NCBI RefSeq assembly: GCF_030140925.1
Contig: NZ_JARBWD010000001.1
Span: 2,170,001 to 2,234,000, forward strand
DNA: 64,000 nt
DNA from: Parerythrobacter aestuarii
Lineage (GTDB): Bacteria; Pseudomonadota; Alphaproteobacteria; Sphingomonadales; Sphingomonadaceae
Reading direction: 5' to 3'
The translations under genes and the position numbers were made by a program. Under the pieces are notes generated by a model. The model searched no databases. It had not been told where the DNA came from and saw only the letters and a program-made list of their open reading frames with translations. How positions within the stretch are numbered: the first letter of the stretch is position 1; every line of letters starts with the position of its first letter. Shown here in pieces: positions 36,190 through 46,073 of this stretch.

Positions 36190-38637
36190 TCAGGCCTTGG
36201 CCTTCTCCATCACTTCGCCGACCTTCTGCGAAATCTGCTGCACGCTGAAAGGCTTGGCGATGAAATGCATGTTGTCGATATCGATGTCGTTGCGCAACTG
36301 CTCTTCAGCATAGCCGGACATGAACAGGAACGGTAATTCAGGAGCGACATTGCGGATTGCCCGCGCCATGGCCGGTCCATCCATGCCCGGCATGACCACG
36401 TCGGACACAACCAGGTCGAATTCGCCGCCATTGGCAATAGCAGCCAGCCCGGTCTCGCCGTCATCGGCCGCAGTGACGGTATAACCCGCCCGCGTCAGCG
36501 CCCGTTCGGCGACCGCGCGGACCATGTCTTCATCCTCGACCAGCAGCACCCGGCCTCCACCTGACCAGTTGCTCGGTGCCTCGCTGGAATCGTCCTGTCG
36601 CTCGCTTTCAGGAACGACCCCGTTGTGGACCGGCAGGTAGATCGTAAAGCGGGCACCGGCAGGCTGTCCGTCGGCACCGGCGATATTGTCGGCAAAGATG
36701 AACCCACCCGACTGCTTGATAATGCCATAGACTGTCGAAAGTCCGAGGCCGGTGCCCTTCCCCTGCTCCTTGGTGGTAAAGAAGGGTTCGAAGATCTTGG
36801 GTAGCACTTCGTCCGGGATGCCGCCGCCGGTGTCCTGCACGATCAGCGCGGTGTAATCGCCAACGGGTAGGATGTCCGACCCCATGGCGCGCACGTCCCG
36901 CGCCGCCACGCGCCTGGTCGCCATGGTCAGGCGCCGCTTCATCGCACCGGAGGCAAGAATGGCGTCACGGGCATTTACGGCGAGGTTGATAATGACCTGC
37001 TCCAGCTGCCGCGGATCGGCCCTGACCGGCCCCAGGTCGCGATCGTGTCGTACACTGAACTCGATCTTTTCGCCCACCAGTCGCTTGAGCAGCTGGCTCA
37101 CTTCACTCACCACGTCGGGCAGCTGCAGCACTTCAGGGCGCAGCGTCTGCTGGCGGCTGAAGGCCAGCAATTGCCGCGTCAGCGACGCCGCGCGATTGGA
37201 ATTGGCAAGTATCTGCTGGATGTCGTCATAATCGCTGTCACCCGGCGTATGGCGCAGCAGCATCAGGTCACAATATCCGATAATGGCGGTCAGCACATTG
37301 TTGAAATCATGTGCTACGCCGCCAGCCAACTGGCCAACCGCCTGCATCTTCGTCGCCTGCGCCACCTGGCGCTTGAGCTTGGTCTCCTCGGAGCTGTCGG
37401 CAAGGCTCAACAACACCGCCGCATCGCCCAGCCCGCGTACCCCTGCAAGGCCGAGTGATACGGGTTCTTCCGGAGCAATCTTGAGCCGCACTGCCATGTC
37501 GCCGCTGTTCGACGGTCCTTTGGCGTGGCGTCGTACGGCATCAGCCAGCGCGCCCTTGTCATCCTTTACCGCAAGATCGCTCGGATACTGTGGCAATCCC
37601 TGCTCTTCGCGTCCGATCGCGCGCAAGAACGGAGGGTTGGCAAACAGGAAACGCCCATCGCGATCGGTCATCGCGAGCCCGAGTGGCAGCGCCCCGATCA
37701 GCGCCTCCAGCTGCGGGGTGGCATTGCCGGTGCCGCCTTCATCGCTCGCCCCAATGGCCACCCCGGGCTCCATCAGCAACATCAGCGATGGCGCTTGGTC
37801 AGCCCCTGCACCGGCCGTGTCGTGCGGATCGTTGAGGGGAACATGCAGCAATTGGTGCGGCGTCCCGTCCTTACCTTCGCGAGCAAAGAAAATGCGGTCT
37901 TTCTCGTCCGTCCGCAGCAGGGAGACGAATTCCTGCCCCGCCAGCGTGGCCTTTGCATCGCCGGTCGCCCGCTCGGCAAAACCGGGACCGGCTGCCCTGA
38001 TGGTACCGTCGGGCGCGACCAAGGCTGCCTCGACGCCGGCACGCGAAAGCATCATGCCGAAGTCTCCGGCAATCTGGGCAGCATAGGTTCCTGCAGTGTC
38101 TTCCGCTGCAAGTGAACGGAACCGCCAGACCAAATAATCGTCGCCCCGCCCGGCCCGCTCGGCCCCGACCTGCCAGCTGCGCGCTCCGTCCGCCGCAGTC
38201 GCCTTGTCGAGAGTGGCAGTGCCATCGCGCCATGCTTCACGCGCCAGCCGGGTAAGCGCTTCCAGCGAAGGACCATCGACCTGCAAATTGGGGGGGGCTT
38301 TGGCGACACCGAACTGATCGGCGAACAGCGCACTCGCGCAAACCAGCCGATTGGCGCGGTCGGTAATGGCAACAGCCATATCGGGCCGCTCGATAGCCGC
38401 CACGGTCACCGACCAGTCCGGCGGTGCCAAGCCATCCTGCGCTGCCGCCGGACGCATTCTTTGGAGCGCAATCCCCAGCGCCAGCAAGGTCGCGAGGCCG
38501 CCCGCATAAGCCACTGTAAGCAGGGGCAAGCCGCTCAGGAACCAGACGGCAGCAATGCTTGCCACCAGCGCCAGCGCAAGGCCCGCCCAGAAAGGCGACA
38601 GGGCCACCGCCCGCGATGCCGATGGCGTTTCGCTCAT
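36190..38637 (-). CDS. cckA: Cell-cycle hybrid histidine kinase CckA
   Basis: An 815-residue sensor with two N-terminal membrane helices (about residues 14-56), two PAS-like regions (about 80-200 and 308-415), a kinase core with phospho-accepting His443 in GGVAHDFNNVLTAIIGYCDLML, an ATPase domain (NLAVNARDAI, DTGGGIP, GTGLGLSTVYGI), and a C-terminal receiver with Asp746 in LVVSDVVMPGMDG. This is the CckA architecture. CckA phosphorylates ChpT, which passes phosphate to CtrA and CpdR, and the CpdR gene is also in this window. The ATG at 38637 overlaps the stop of the DUF2062 gene by 4 bp, so a 63-codon N-terminal extension is rejected. Confidence 0.93.
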   Translation of the reverse strand: MSETPSASRAVALSPFWAGLALALVASIAAVWFLSGLPLLTVAYAGGLATLLALGIALQRMRPAAAQDGLAPPDWSVTVAAIERPDMAVAITDRANRLVCASALFADQFGVAKAPPNLQVDGPSLEALTRLAREAWRDGTATLDKATAADGARSWQVGAERAGRGDDYLVWRFRSLAAEDTAGTYAAQIAGDFGMMLSRAGVEAALVAPDGTIRAAGPGFAERATGDAKATLAGQEFVSLLRTDEKDRIFFAREGKDGTPHQLLHVPLNDPHDTAGAGADQAPSLMLLMEPGVAIGASDEGGTGNATPQLEALIGALPLGLAMTDRDGRFLFANPPFLRAIGREEQGLPQYPSDLAVKDDKGALADAVRRHAKGPSNSGDMAVRLKIAPEEPVSLGLAGVRGLGDAAVLLSLADSSEETKLKRQVAQATKMQAVGQLAGGVAHDFNNVLTAIIGYCDLMLLRHTPGDSDYDDIQQILANSNRAASLTRQLLAFSRQQTLRPEVLQLPDVVSEVSQLLKRLVGEKIEFSVRHDRDLGPVRADPRQLEQVIINLAVNARDAILASGAMKRRLTMATRRVAARDVRAMGSDILPVGDYTALIVQDTGGGIPDEVLPKIFEPFFTTKEQGKGTGLGLSTVYGIIKQSGGFIFADNIAGADGQPAGARFTIYLPVHNGVVPESERQDDSSEAPSNWSGGGRVLLVEDEDMVRAVAERALTRAGYTVTAADDGETGLAAIANGGEFDLVVSDVVMPGMDGPAMARAIRNVAPELPFLFMSGYAEEQLRNDIDIDNMHFIAKPFSVQQISQKVGEVMEKAKA

Positions 38638-39224
38638 CCCTGCTTCGCTTCCAGCCTCTGGTTGAGGCGCTGCTCCATCTTCTTCAGCCGCCTGGCGCGC
38701 TTGCGATGCACTACCCAGCGCCAGAACCAGCCGGAGAAAAGAAAACCGAGCGCCGCACTGACAACCGCCAGGACAACGAAACCAAAGGCCGTGACTCCTG
38801 CCAGTTCGAAACCCTGTGCCAGCCAACCGCCGTCATCGGCCAGTTGACCGGCTGCGCCGACCCCCATGGCAACGTCGATGTTGAGCACCAGTTCACCAAC
38901 GTTCTTCGCCACTACGACCCAGAACGGAAAGGTGAAGGGATTGGTGATGAATGTCACCAGCGCCGCCAACGGGACATTCGCCCGCGCCGGGAGCGCCATG
39001 AATGCTGCGAGAAAAATCTGCCCGATCGGGATGATGAAGCCGCAAAAGAGGCCCAGCGCCACACCGCGGGGAACAGAGCGGCGCGTGAAGCGCCACAGTT
39101 CGGGGCTGAGGAAACGATGCGCGATGGGCCTGAGATACTTGTTCCCTGCCATCTCCTCGCGCGAAGGCATGGCCGGCAAATAGCGCCGGAGCAGGTCAGC
39201 CAGGAAAGTCTTGTTGCTGCTCAT
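38634..39224 (-). CDS. DUF2062 membrane protein coupled to cckA
   Basis: A 196-residue protein of the DUF2062 family: SREEMAGNKYLRPIAHRFLSPELWRF is followed by the marker stretch RGVALGLFCGFIIPIGQIF and by NPFTFPFWVVVAKNVGELVL, then a C-terminal hydrophobic helix and a highly basic tail (HRKRARRLKKMEQR). Four hydrophobic segments predict an inner-membrane protein. The ATG at 39224 is preceded by AAGAG; an ATG six codons upstream is also possible. Its TGA overlaps the cckA ATG. Function unknown; coupling suggests a link to the kinase or to the envelope. Confidence 0.82.
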   Translation of the reverse strand: MSSNKTFLADLLRRYLPAMPSREEMAGNKYLRPIAHRFLSPELWRFTRRSVPRGVALGLFCGFIIPIGQIFLAAFMALPARANVPLAALVTFITNPFTFPFWVVVAKNVGELVLNIDVAMGVGAAGQLADDGGWLAQGFELAGVTAFGFVVLAVVSAALGFLFSGWFWRWVVHRKRARRLKKMEQRLNQRLEAKQG

Positions 39225-39358
39225 CGTCTCTTCGGTGCCCATGCGCTCACCCTGTGCGTTAAGCAAGCGCGCGGCGGCGGGTTTCCGCCGACCGTGTCTT
39301 GAATGCGATATGGGTAGCATCGAAAGGATAGCCAGATGCTGAATCAGGCGCGAAGAAA

Positions 39359-39841
39359 TTATCCTTTGTCGCGCAGGATGCGGGCCTTGTCGCGTTTCCA
39401 GTCACGATCCTTGATATAGGCACGCTTGTCCTGCGACTGGCGACCCTTGGCGAGGCCCAGTTCGACCTTGGCCCGCCCCTTGGAATTGAAGTAGATACAC
39501 AGGGGTATCAGCGTCATACCTTTGCGCTCGACCGCGCCCAGCAGGCGTTCGATCTCGCGGGCATGAAGCAACAGCTTGCGTGGGCGGCGCGGTTCGTGAT
39601 TGAGCCGGTTGCCATGGCTGTATTCGGGGATATTGGCATTGATCAGCCAGGCCTGCCCGTCGCGAACCTCGGCATAGCTTTCGGCAATGCTCGCTTCGCC
39701 GGCCCGCAACGCCTTGACTTCGGTCCCCTGCAGGGCGAGCCCCGCTTCGAACTTGTCCTCGACGGCATAGTCGAACCGCGCGCGCCGGTTCTCGGCGACG
39801 GTCTTCTGCTTGTCGAATGTTTCGGGTTTGGGACGGGCCAT
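39359..39841 (-). CDS. smpB: SsrA-binding protein
   Basis: A 160-residue RNA-binding protein needed for tmRNA-mediated rescue of stalled ribosomes. The N-terminal [21 protein letters not shown] block, [23 protein letters not shown] and the basic C-terminal tail [21 protein letters not shown] are typical. The start at 39841 gives the standard length; an in-frame extension would overlap the divergent peptidase gene. In many alphaproteobacteria smpB follows dapA, but here the two are 6 kb apart. Confidence 0.97.
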   Translation of the reverse strand: MARPKPETFDKQKTVAENRRARFDYAVEDKFEAGLALQGTEVKALRAGEASIAESYAEVRDGQAWLINANIPEYSHGNRLNHEPRRPRKLLLHAREIERLLGAVERKGMTLIPLCIYFNSKGRAKVELGLAKGRQSQDKRAYIKDRDWKRDKARILRDKG

Positions 39842-39977
39842 AAGCTGCGCGCATGTAGGGACTTGTATAGCAGAGGGAAAGGGGGTGATCGTCTGCATTG
39901 CAACATAGCCGTTGCATTCACCTGCAACTTGGGCACCTTGATTTCGCTTGAATATCTGACTTGGGGTCCCCTCCATC

Positions 39978-41915
39978 ATGAACCGTCGTATCGCCCGTGC
40001 CCTCTCTGCCTTTGCCGGGGCCGCAATGTCCCTGCCGCTACATGCACAACAGCCCGCTCCGCCACTCGAAGCCTACGGCGATCTCGAGGCCGTTGAGAGC
40101 GCAGAGATTTCGCCGACCGGTCGCTTCAGCGCGATGGTCATGACCGTTGGCGGTGAACGGCAGGTGCTGGTGTTCGATGCCACCGGGGCTCCGGTGCAGC
40201 GCTTCGTGATCGGCGATACCAAGGTGCGCTGGATCGAATGGGTCGGCGACAGCGCCATCCTGTTGGTGCGTAGTGAGACCGGGCGCGTCGGACGGCTGTA
40301 TGGCAACCGCAAGCGCGAGTGGTTCCGCGCCAATGTCATCCCGCTCGATCCCAATGGCGAAATCATCTCCGTCTTCGCCAACCAGCGCAACATCGCCAAT
40401 GCCATCGTTGGATACCATGGCGTGCGGCAGGTTGACGGGCGCTGGCTTGGCTATTTCGGGGGTTTCATGAAAGGGCGCTCATCAGGCGAAGGCGAGCGCA
40501 TCCTCAATGGCAATCCTGCGCTGTTCGCGGTCGACCTGACGACCGGCAAGGCCAACCAGGTCGCCTACCCCAGCCAGTATCCCATCGGGCGTGACTGGCA
40601 AGTCGGCGCAAATGGCAAGGTCGCTGCCACGCTGGAAACCAACTACGAAAATGGCGACTGGAAGATCGAGGGGCCAAGCGGCCAGCGTATTGCCTCGGGG
40701 AATTCCCCGCGCGGCTCGATCGGCCTTGTCGGGCTCGGTGCCGGTGGCGATACGATCATCTATTCCACCTTCAACGAGGACGAGGAAAGCGCTGTTCGCT
40801 ACGAAGTGCCATTGAACGGAGGTGAGGCAACCGAGGTCTACGATGTTCGCGTTCGGCAATGGATCCGCAATTCCTACGACGGGCGAGTGCTGGGCGCGAT
40901 CACGCCGTGGGGAGACGTGCGCATGGCCGATGCGGCAACCGAAGAAACACTTGAGAAGACTCTCGGCCTGTTTTCGCGTGTCCACCAAACACTTGCCGAC
41001 AATACACCTGACATGGGCACGGTGATCGTGCGCACAAGCGGCAACTACGATAGCGGCAGCTGGTACCGGGTCGACACCACTACCGGGCAACGCATGTTGA
41101 TGGGGCTGGAGCGACCGGCCATCCAGGGACCGGCCATCGGCAAGATCAGCACCTTCGAATATTCTGCCTCCGACGGGCTTGAAATGGATGCGATCCTTAC
41201 GTTGCCCCCAGGCAAGCCGGCAAAGGGTTTGCCAGTCGTTGTCATGCCGCATGGCGGCCCAACCGCCCACGACAGCCCGGTGTTCGACTGGTGGGCGCAA
41301 GCGTTCGCTTCGCGCGGTTATGCCGTGCTGCAACCCAACTTCCGCGGCTCGACCCACAAGGGCGAAGCATTCCGTGCGGCGGGCGACGGCGAATGGGGCC
41401 GCAAGATGCAGACCGATATCTCCGACGGGCTGGCAGCTTTGGCCGAGGCGGGCATTGCCGACGCCCGACGTGCCTGCATCGTAGGGGCGAGCTATGGCGG
41501 CTACGCGGCTCTGGCTGGCGTAACCCTGCAGAACGACATCTATCGGTGTGCGGTTTCCGTGAATGGTGTTGCTGATCTGCGCACCATGTTTCGTGACGCA
41601 TTGACCGGCAGCCGGACGATCTTCCGCAACTCGGTCGAACAGTACTTCGGCAAGGATGCCGATCTCGATGCCCTGTCACCGACCAAGCTGGCCGACCGGG
41701 CCGATGCGCCGGTCCTGATCATCCACGGACGTGACGATACAAGGGTGCCTTACGAGCAGGGATTGCGAATGGAAGATGCGCTGGCGGATGCGGGCAAGGA
41801 TGTGTCCTTCGTCACATTGGAAGGCGAAGACCATTTCCTTTCAAGCGCAGCGACCCGCAAACAGACCCTGCTTGAATCGGTCAATTTCGTGATCCGGCAC
41901 AACCCGCCCAACTAG
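39978..41915 (+). CDS. Secreted S9 family prolyl-oligopeptidase-like peptidase
   Basis: A 645-residue protein with a signal peptide (about residues 1-23, ending LHA), a beta-propeller-like region (about 30-390) and a C-terminal alpha/beta hydrolase domain. The catalytic residues are Ser505 in [10 protein letters not shown], Asp587 in [11 protein letters not shown] and His619 in GEDHFLS; the oxyanion region is [10 protein letters not shown]. It probably cleaves dipeptides or acyl-peptides in the periplasm. Such S9 enzymes are abundant in Erythrobacteraceae. It stands alone, divergent from smpB. Confidence 0.93.
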   Translation: MNRRIARALSAFAGAAMSLPLHAQQPAPPLEAYGDLEAVESAEISPTGRFSAMVMTVGGERQVLVFDATGAPVQRFVIGDTKVRWIEWVGDSAILLVRSETGRVGRLYGNRKREWFRANVIPLDPNGEIISVFANQRNIANAIVGYHGVRQVDGRWLGYFGGFMKGRSSGEGERILNGNPALFAVDLTTGKANQVAYPSQYPIGRDWQVGANGKVAATLETNYENGDWKIEGPSGQRIASGNSPRGSIGLVGLGAGGDTIIYSTFNEDEESAVRYEVPLNGGEATEVYDVRVRQWIRNSYDGRVLGAITPWGDVRMADAATEETLEKTLGLFSRVHQTLADNTPDMGTVIVRTSGNYDSGSWYRVDTTTGQRMLMGLERPAIQGPAIGKISTFEYSASDGLEMDAILTLPPGKPAKGLPVVVMPHGGPTAHDSPVFDWWAQAFASRGYAVLQPNFRGSTHKGEAFRAAGDGEWGRKMQTDISDGLAALAEAGIADARRACIVGASYGGYAALAGVTLQNDIYRCAVSVNGVADLRTMFRDALTGSRTIFRNSVEQYFGKDADLDALSPTKLADRADAPVLIIHGRDDTRVPYEQGLRMEDALADAGKDVSFVTLEGEDHFLSSAATRKQTLLESVNFVIRHNPPN

Positions 41916-41988
41916 GCTCCGGCGCGACGCGCAGCTTGCCAATTCTCCTCGGCTGGACAAATGTACCGGCGAGAGAGGGGACAATCGC

Positions 41989-43698
41989 ATGCTTGCAAAC
42001 CGCCGTGCCGTCCTGGCCGGGATAGCGGCGTCACCGCTGCTGGCCGCCACCGGTCAAGGAACCGAGATCACCGTGTTCGAAGCGCGGCGGATCGTCACGA
42101 TGGAAAGCGGCCTGCCGGAGGCCCGCTTCATGGCTGTCGCCAATGGCATGGTGCTGGCCTTGGCAGGCACGCTCGATGAGCTCTCGGCCTGGACCGGGCA
42201 TCGCCAGCACCGCGTCGACCGTCGATTTGCGGACAAGATGCTGTTTCCCGGGCTCATCGACCCGCATATCCACCCGATGCAATCGGCCGTGATGCTGGCA
42301 CTGCCATTCCTGGCACCCGATGAGTGGCACCTTCCATCGGGCCACTGGCCTGGCATTGTCGGACAGGACGCTTACCGCGCGCGACTGCGCAAGCTGGTGC
42401 AGGAAGACGTCACTGATCCCTTGATCACATGGGGTCACCACGAGTTGTTCCATGGCCCGCTGGGCAAGGCGGAGCTGGACGAGATCGCACCGGACCGGCC
42501 GTTGTTTGTTTGGCAGCGCAGCTTTCACGAAATCATCGCCAACAGCGCTGGGCTGAGGCGTATCGGACTTGGCGACAAGGCCCGGTTTGAGGCTGCCATG
42601 GCGGCTGCCAAGGTCGAACCCGGGCACGGCGACTACGATACAGGCGTATTCTCCGAGACAGCCCTGCTGGTCGCCATCGGCAAGCTCCAGCCGGTGTTGC
42701 TTGCCCCCGAGCGAATGGCCAGCGGCTTTGCCGGGCTCCACCAGATGATGCGCGAACGTGGAGTGACCACGACATCCGACATGGCGACCGGCATCTTTGC
42801 ACGTTTCGATACCGAGGCAGGGCTCATCGCCAGCAGCTTCGGCCGCAGCGACACTGCTGCCCGGGTGATGCTGATGCCTATGGCGGCCGAGCTGGATACT
42901 GCTGACGACCTCGATGCGTGGATGATGAAGGCACGCAAGTATGCCTCTGACACCGTATTGCTCGATCGGCGCGTAAAGCTGTTCGCGGATGGAGCTTTCT
43001 TCGCCCAAAACATGCGCATGGGGCCGCCCGGCTACGCCGATGGGCATGTCGGCAAGTGGCTGACTCAGCCGGAAGACTTCCACAAGCAGGCAAACCGCTA
43101 TTGGGATGCGGGATTTTCGCTGCATATCCATGTCAATGGCGACGAAGGCCTCGACCTCGTGCTCGACGCCGTGGCCGGATTGTCGCGGCGCGTGCGCCAA
43201 TCGGTTACGCTGGAACATCTGGGCTATTGTACGGAGGCACAGATTCAGCGGATCCGGGACCTGGCGGTGATGGTTTCTGCCCAGCCCAACTATATCCGTG
43301 TGTTGGGCGAGGCCTATGGCCGCGAGGGCCTCGGCGTGGACCGGGCTTCGCAGATGAATCGACTGGGCAGCCTCGAGCGGTACTTCGTCCCGCTGGGCCT
43401 GCATTCCGATTTCAACATGGCACCGATCGATCCGTTCTATCTCGCCTGGATTGCCGAGACCCGCGAGGGGATCGACGGCAAGGTTCGCGCCCCTGCCCTG
43501 CAACTCTCGCGCGAGAAAGCCTTGCGCGCGATTACGATTGAAGCAGCGCAAGTGATCGGCATGGATAGCATGATCGGCTCGCTGGCAGCCGGCAAGAAAG
43601 CCGATTTCATTGCGCTCGACTCCGACCCGTTCGAAGTCGAACAGGATGCGCTCAAGGAAATGCCTATCGCCGCGACCGTTTTCGAAGGGCGGGTCTAA
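41989..43698 (+). CDS. Amidohydrolase family 3 (YtcJ-like) metalloenzyme
   Basis: A 569-residue TIM-barrel metal-dependent hydrolase. Zinc-binding HIH is in FPGLIDPHIHPMQ; the later ligand regions are FSLHIHVNGDEGLDLVL, VTLEHLGYC and GLHSDFNMAPIDPFY. The C-terminal beta part has IGSLAAGKKADFIALDSDPF, typical of the family. The N-terminus MLANRRAVLAGIAASPLLAA resembles a Tat signal with paired arginines, so the folded enzyme is probably exported. The substrate is unknown; relatives hydrolyse N-substituted amides. Confidence 0.88.
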   Translation: MLANRRAVLAGIAASPLLAATGQGTEITVFEARRIVTMESGLPEARFMAVANGMVLALAGTLDELSAWTGHRQHRVDRRFADKMLFPGLIDPHIHPMQSAVMLALPFLAPDEWHLPSGHWPGIVGQDAYRARLRKLVQEDVTDPLITWGHHELFHGPLGKAELDEIAPDRPLFVWQRSFHEIIANSAGLRRIGLGDKARFEAAMAAAKVEPGHGDYDTGVFSETALLVAIGKLQPVLLAPERMASGFAGLHQMMRERGVTTTSDMATGIFARFDTEAGLIASSFGRSDTAARVMLMPMAAELDTADDLDAWMMKARKYASDTVLLDRRVKLFADGAFFAQNMRMGPPGYADGHVGKWLTQPEDFHKQANRYWDAGFSLHIHVNGDEGLDLVLDAVAGLSRRVRQSVTLEHLGYCTEAQIQRIRDLAVMVSAQPNYIRVLGEAYGREGLGVDRASQMNRLGSLERYFVPLGLHSDFNMAPIDPFYLAWIAETREGIDGKVRAPALQLSREKALRAITIEAAQVIGMDSMIGSLAAGKKADFIALDSDPFEVEQDALKEMPIAATVFEGRV

Positions 43699-43707
43699 AG
43701 GTTGCGC

Positions 43708-45009
43708 CTAGAGGTCACCAGGCAAGGTCGGTTCGCTGAGCAGCTGTTCCATCCGCTGCCAGCGTGCTTCCTGTGACGGGCCTGCTTCCTCAACTCCTGC
43801 CTGCACCATGTCGCGTCCGAGGCCATAATTGATGATGTAGCTGCGGTAGGTATCGGAAAACTTCAGTGATTGCTCTGCCCGCTCAGGCGAAACGAGCTGG
43901 TATTTCTGAAGCAGGCGCTTGGCTTCATCAGCACCGATTTCGCCACCGAGATATCCGGCAACGATGGTGTAACGCGCCGATCCCAGCGCGCGCGTCGCCT
44001 CGCGCAACCTCGCGTAGGTAGCAAGCTCGTCGGTCGGCAGGCCCGCCAGCGGAGCCAGCACCTCCATTTCGAACGCCAGCTGCTCGCCATCGGGAAACGC
44101 GAGATCGATACCGTAATTGGCCGAACCCTCGGCAATGAGCGACTGCGGTGAGAACAGCGGATAGACCGAAAACTCGACCCAGCCGCGATCGGCCACTAGA
44201 TTTTTCTCAAGGAGCGCATTGAACGCGTGGTGCCCCGGATAGCCTTCATGACAGCCGAGATCGACCGCGCGATTGAGGCGGATCGGCAGGTCCGTGTTGA
44301 TTTCGATCTTGGACGCGTAGCCGCCCTGATAATAATTGTAGCCACTCCACGGCTTGTCGGCGACGAATGCGAGCGTGAAACTGTTGCCCTCGGGTAGCTG
44401 GAAGTGTTCAATCGTGCGCCGCTTGCACTCGGCAATCGCGGCATCCATCACCGGTTGCAGGCGGTCGGTCGGAATGTTGAACTTGTCGTAGAAGCTCTCG
44501 AGTCGCTGCCACAAAGGCCCATCGCCGGGGACCAGCGCATCGACTTCGGCGATGACCGGATCGAAGCTCTCCAGCGGCGGCAGTTCGACATCGACACCGA
44601 ACAGCCCCTTGGCTTCTTCGACGAATGACAACTCTTGCCCCCGCATCATCCTCAGCCGGGTGCGCGCGGCGACCAGTTGCGCGGCCAGGAAGCGTGCCCT
44701 GCGTTCCTCGATGCTGGTGCCTTCGACCCCGTCATCGGCAAATTGTTCGGCCCTAACCCGCAACGCAACGGTGCGTGCTTCCAACATCGGCAGCGATTGC
44801 CCTTCGGCCTCGGCTACGGCTTTCTCCGCGATTGAAGGGTCGCCATAGTAAGCGTCGATATAGCCCGCTTCCTTCTCGCCAATGGTAAGCTGCAGAAGGA
44901 GGTAATCCCGCGCGATGCGATCAAGGCTGTCGGGTGCGCGTTGCGGCGCTGTAGCGCAGCTGGCTGCTGCTAGGGCAAGCGGTACGAACATGTATGAGCG
45001 AAGCGTCAC
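43708..45009 (-). CDS. DUF885 family lipoprotein (putative metallopeptidase)
   Basis: A 433-residue lipoprotein (lipobox AASC, Cys18). The DUF885 signature is DLGCHEGYPGHHAFNALLE, a HExxxHH-type zinc site, followed by the SLIAEGSANYGIDLAFP segment that supplies a glutamate. This is a gluzincin-like architecture, so peptide hydrolysis in the periplasm is likely but unproven. The GTG at 45009 has GGGGA 6-7 nt upstream; an ATG six codons on could also serve. It is the last gene of a dapA-DUF389-DUF885 run with short gaps (25 and 22 bp). Confidence 0.85.
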   Translation of the reverse strand: MTLRSYMFVPLALAAASCATAPQRAPDSLDRIARDYLLLQLTIGEKEAGYIDAYYGDPSIAEKAVAEAEGQSLPMLEARTVALRVRAEQFADDGVEGTSIEERRARFLAAQLVAARTRLRMMRGQELSFVEEAKGLFGVDVELPPLESFDPVIAEVDALVPGDGPLWQRLESFYDKFNIPTDRLQPVMDAAIAECKRRTIEHFQLPEGNSFTLAFVADKPWSGYNYYQGGYASKIEINTDLPIRLNRAVDLGCHEGYPGHHAFNALLEKNLVADRGWVEFSVYPLFSPQSLIAEGSANYGIDLAFPDGEQLAFEMEVLAPLAGLPTDELATYARLREATRALGSARYTIVAGYLGGEIGADEAKRLLQKYQLVSPERAEQSLKFSDTYRSYIINYGLGRDMVQAGVEEAGPSQEARWQRMEQLLSEPTLPGDL

Positions 45010-45031
45010 GATGTGTCCCCGTTAGTCGATG

Positions 45032-46048
45032 TCAGCTGGCAATGCCGAATTCGAGCACGCCTGCCAAGCTTGAGGCCAGCAGGAGTAGCAGCGCTGCCCA
45101 GACTGCAAAGATGCCTGCGGTCATACGCCAACTGCGCGGCGGCAATCCTTGCAACAGGAAGGTGGCGATCCCGGCCACATTCACACAGACGAGATTGACC
45201 ATGAAGAGATAGGCCGCCCCGCCCGCCAATGCGTTGTTACCAGTTGCAAGGAATATCCCGCACGCAGCGAGCGGCGGGACCAATGCGACGGCGATCATGA
45301 CACCCACAAGCGACAGCGAAGTCCCCCGACTGAAGGCTAGCACGCCCGCAGCGCCGCAGGCCAAGGCCAGCGCGATGTCCGCAGGCTGGACAAGTGTGCG
45401 ATTGCGCAATTCGGCCACGGTCGCATCGATAGGGACAGTCCAGCCGACAAACATCCCCGCGAATATGGCAACAAGCGTACCCACCGCCAGCGTTGCAGCA
45501 GCCCTCCGCCCGAGCTTCAGGTCCCCCACCGTCGCTGCCATCGCCATCCCCATCGTCGGCCCCAGCAACGGCGCAATTACCATCGCACCGATCACCACAG
45601 CCACTTGCCCGCTGCGCATGCCCAAGCCGGCAATCAGGGAAGAGAGCAGCACTGTTATGAGATAGCTTGGCCGCAGGCGCAGGCTTTCCTCGACATCGTC
45701 ATAGAGCTCGTCCGTGCTCAGCCGATCACGGCTGAACCAGCGCTCGAGTGCGGTGCGCGGGCGCAAGCGACCGGGTTCGGGGATGACCGTATCGGCATCC
45801 TCAATCACGGGGGGAATGGCGGCTTCGACCCGCGAGACCACGACCGAAAGGCTGGGTACGGTGCCGAAAGCATCTTCCAGTTCGTCCAGCAACCGCGCGG
45901 TGTAGCGTTGCTGGACAAGGCAGGTCAGCTTTTCATTCTCGCCCGGCACATCTTCGCGCCAGAACCGGCGGCAGTGCCTGGCAACGATCTCTTCGAGCCG
46001 GATAAATTCGTTCTCCGGCAGGAAGATCTCGACTTTCTGCGCACCCAC
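45032..46048 (-). CDS. DUF389 integral membrane protein
   Basis: A 338-residue protein. A soluble N-terminal domain (about residues 1-110) is followed by a membrane domain with about six helices whose hallmark is VVIGAMVIAPLLGPTMGMAMA, the core DUF389 motif. VALVPPLAACGIFLATGN is a second conserved block. The family (Mycobacterium TIGR00341-like hydrophobic proteins) has no settled function; small-molecule or ion transport has been suggested. It sits 25 bp after dapA on the same strand. Confidence 0.85.
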   Translation of the reverse strand: MGAQKVEIFLPENEFIRLEEIVARHCRRFWREDVPGENEKLTCLVQQRYTARLLDELEDAFGTVPSLSVVVSRVEAAIPPVIEDADTVIPEPGRLRPRTALERWFSRDRLSTDELYDDVEESLRLRPSYLITVLLSSLIAGLGMRSGQVAVVIGAMVIAPLLGPTMGMAMAATVGDLKLGRRAAATLAVGTLVAIFAGMFVGWTVPIDATVAELRNRTLVQPADIALALACGAAGVLAFSRGTSLSLVGVMIAVALVPPLAACGIFLATGNNALAGGAAYLFMVNLVCVNVAGIATFLLQGLPPRSWRMTAGIFAVWAALLLLLASSLAGVLEFGIAS

Positions 46049-46073
46049 CGAAGTACCTCCCCTTTCGCGCCCG

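Noticed and set aside
42031..43551. A 506-codon frame antisense to the amidohydrolase gene
   Set aside because: Same GC artefact; no ribosome site, signal or family features, and the sense strand encodes a complete enzyme.
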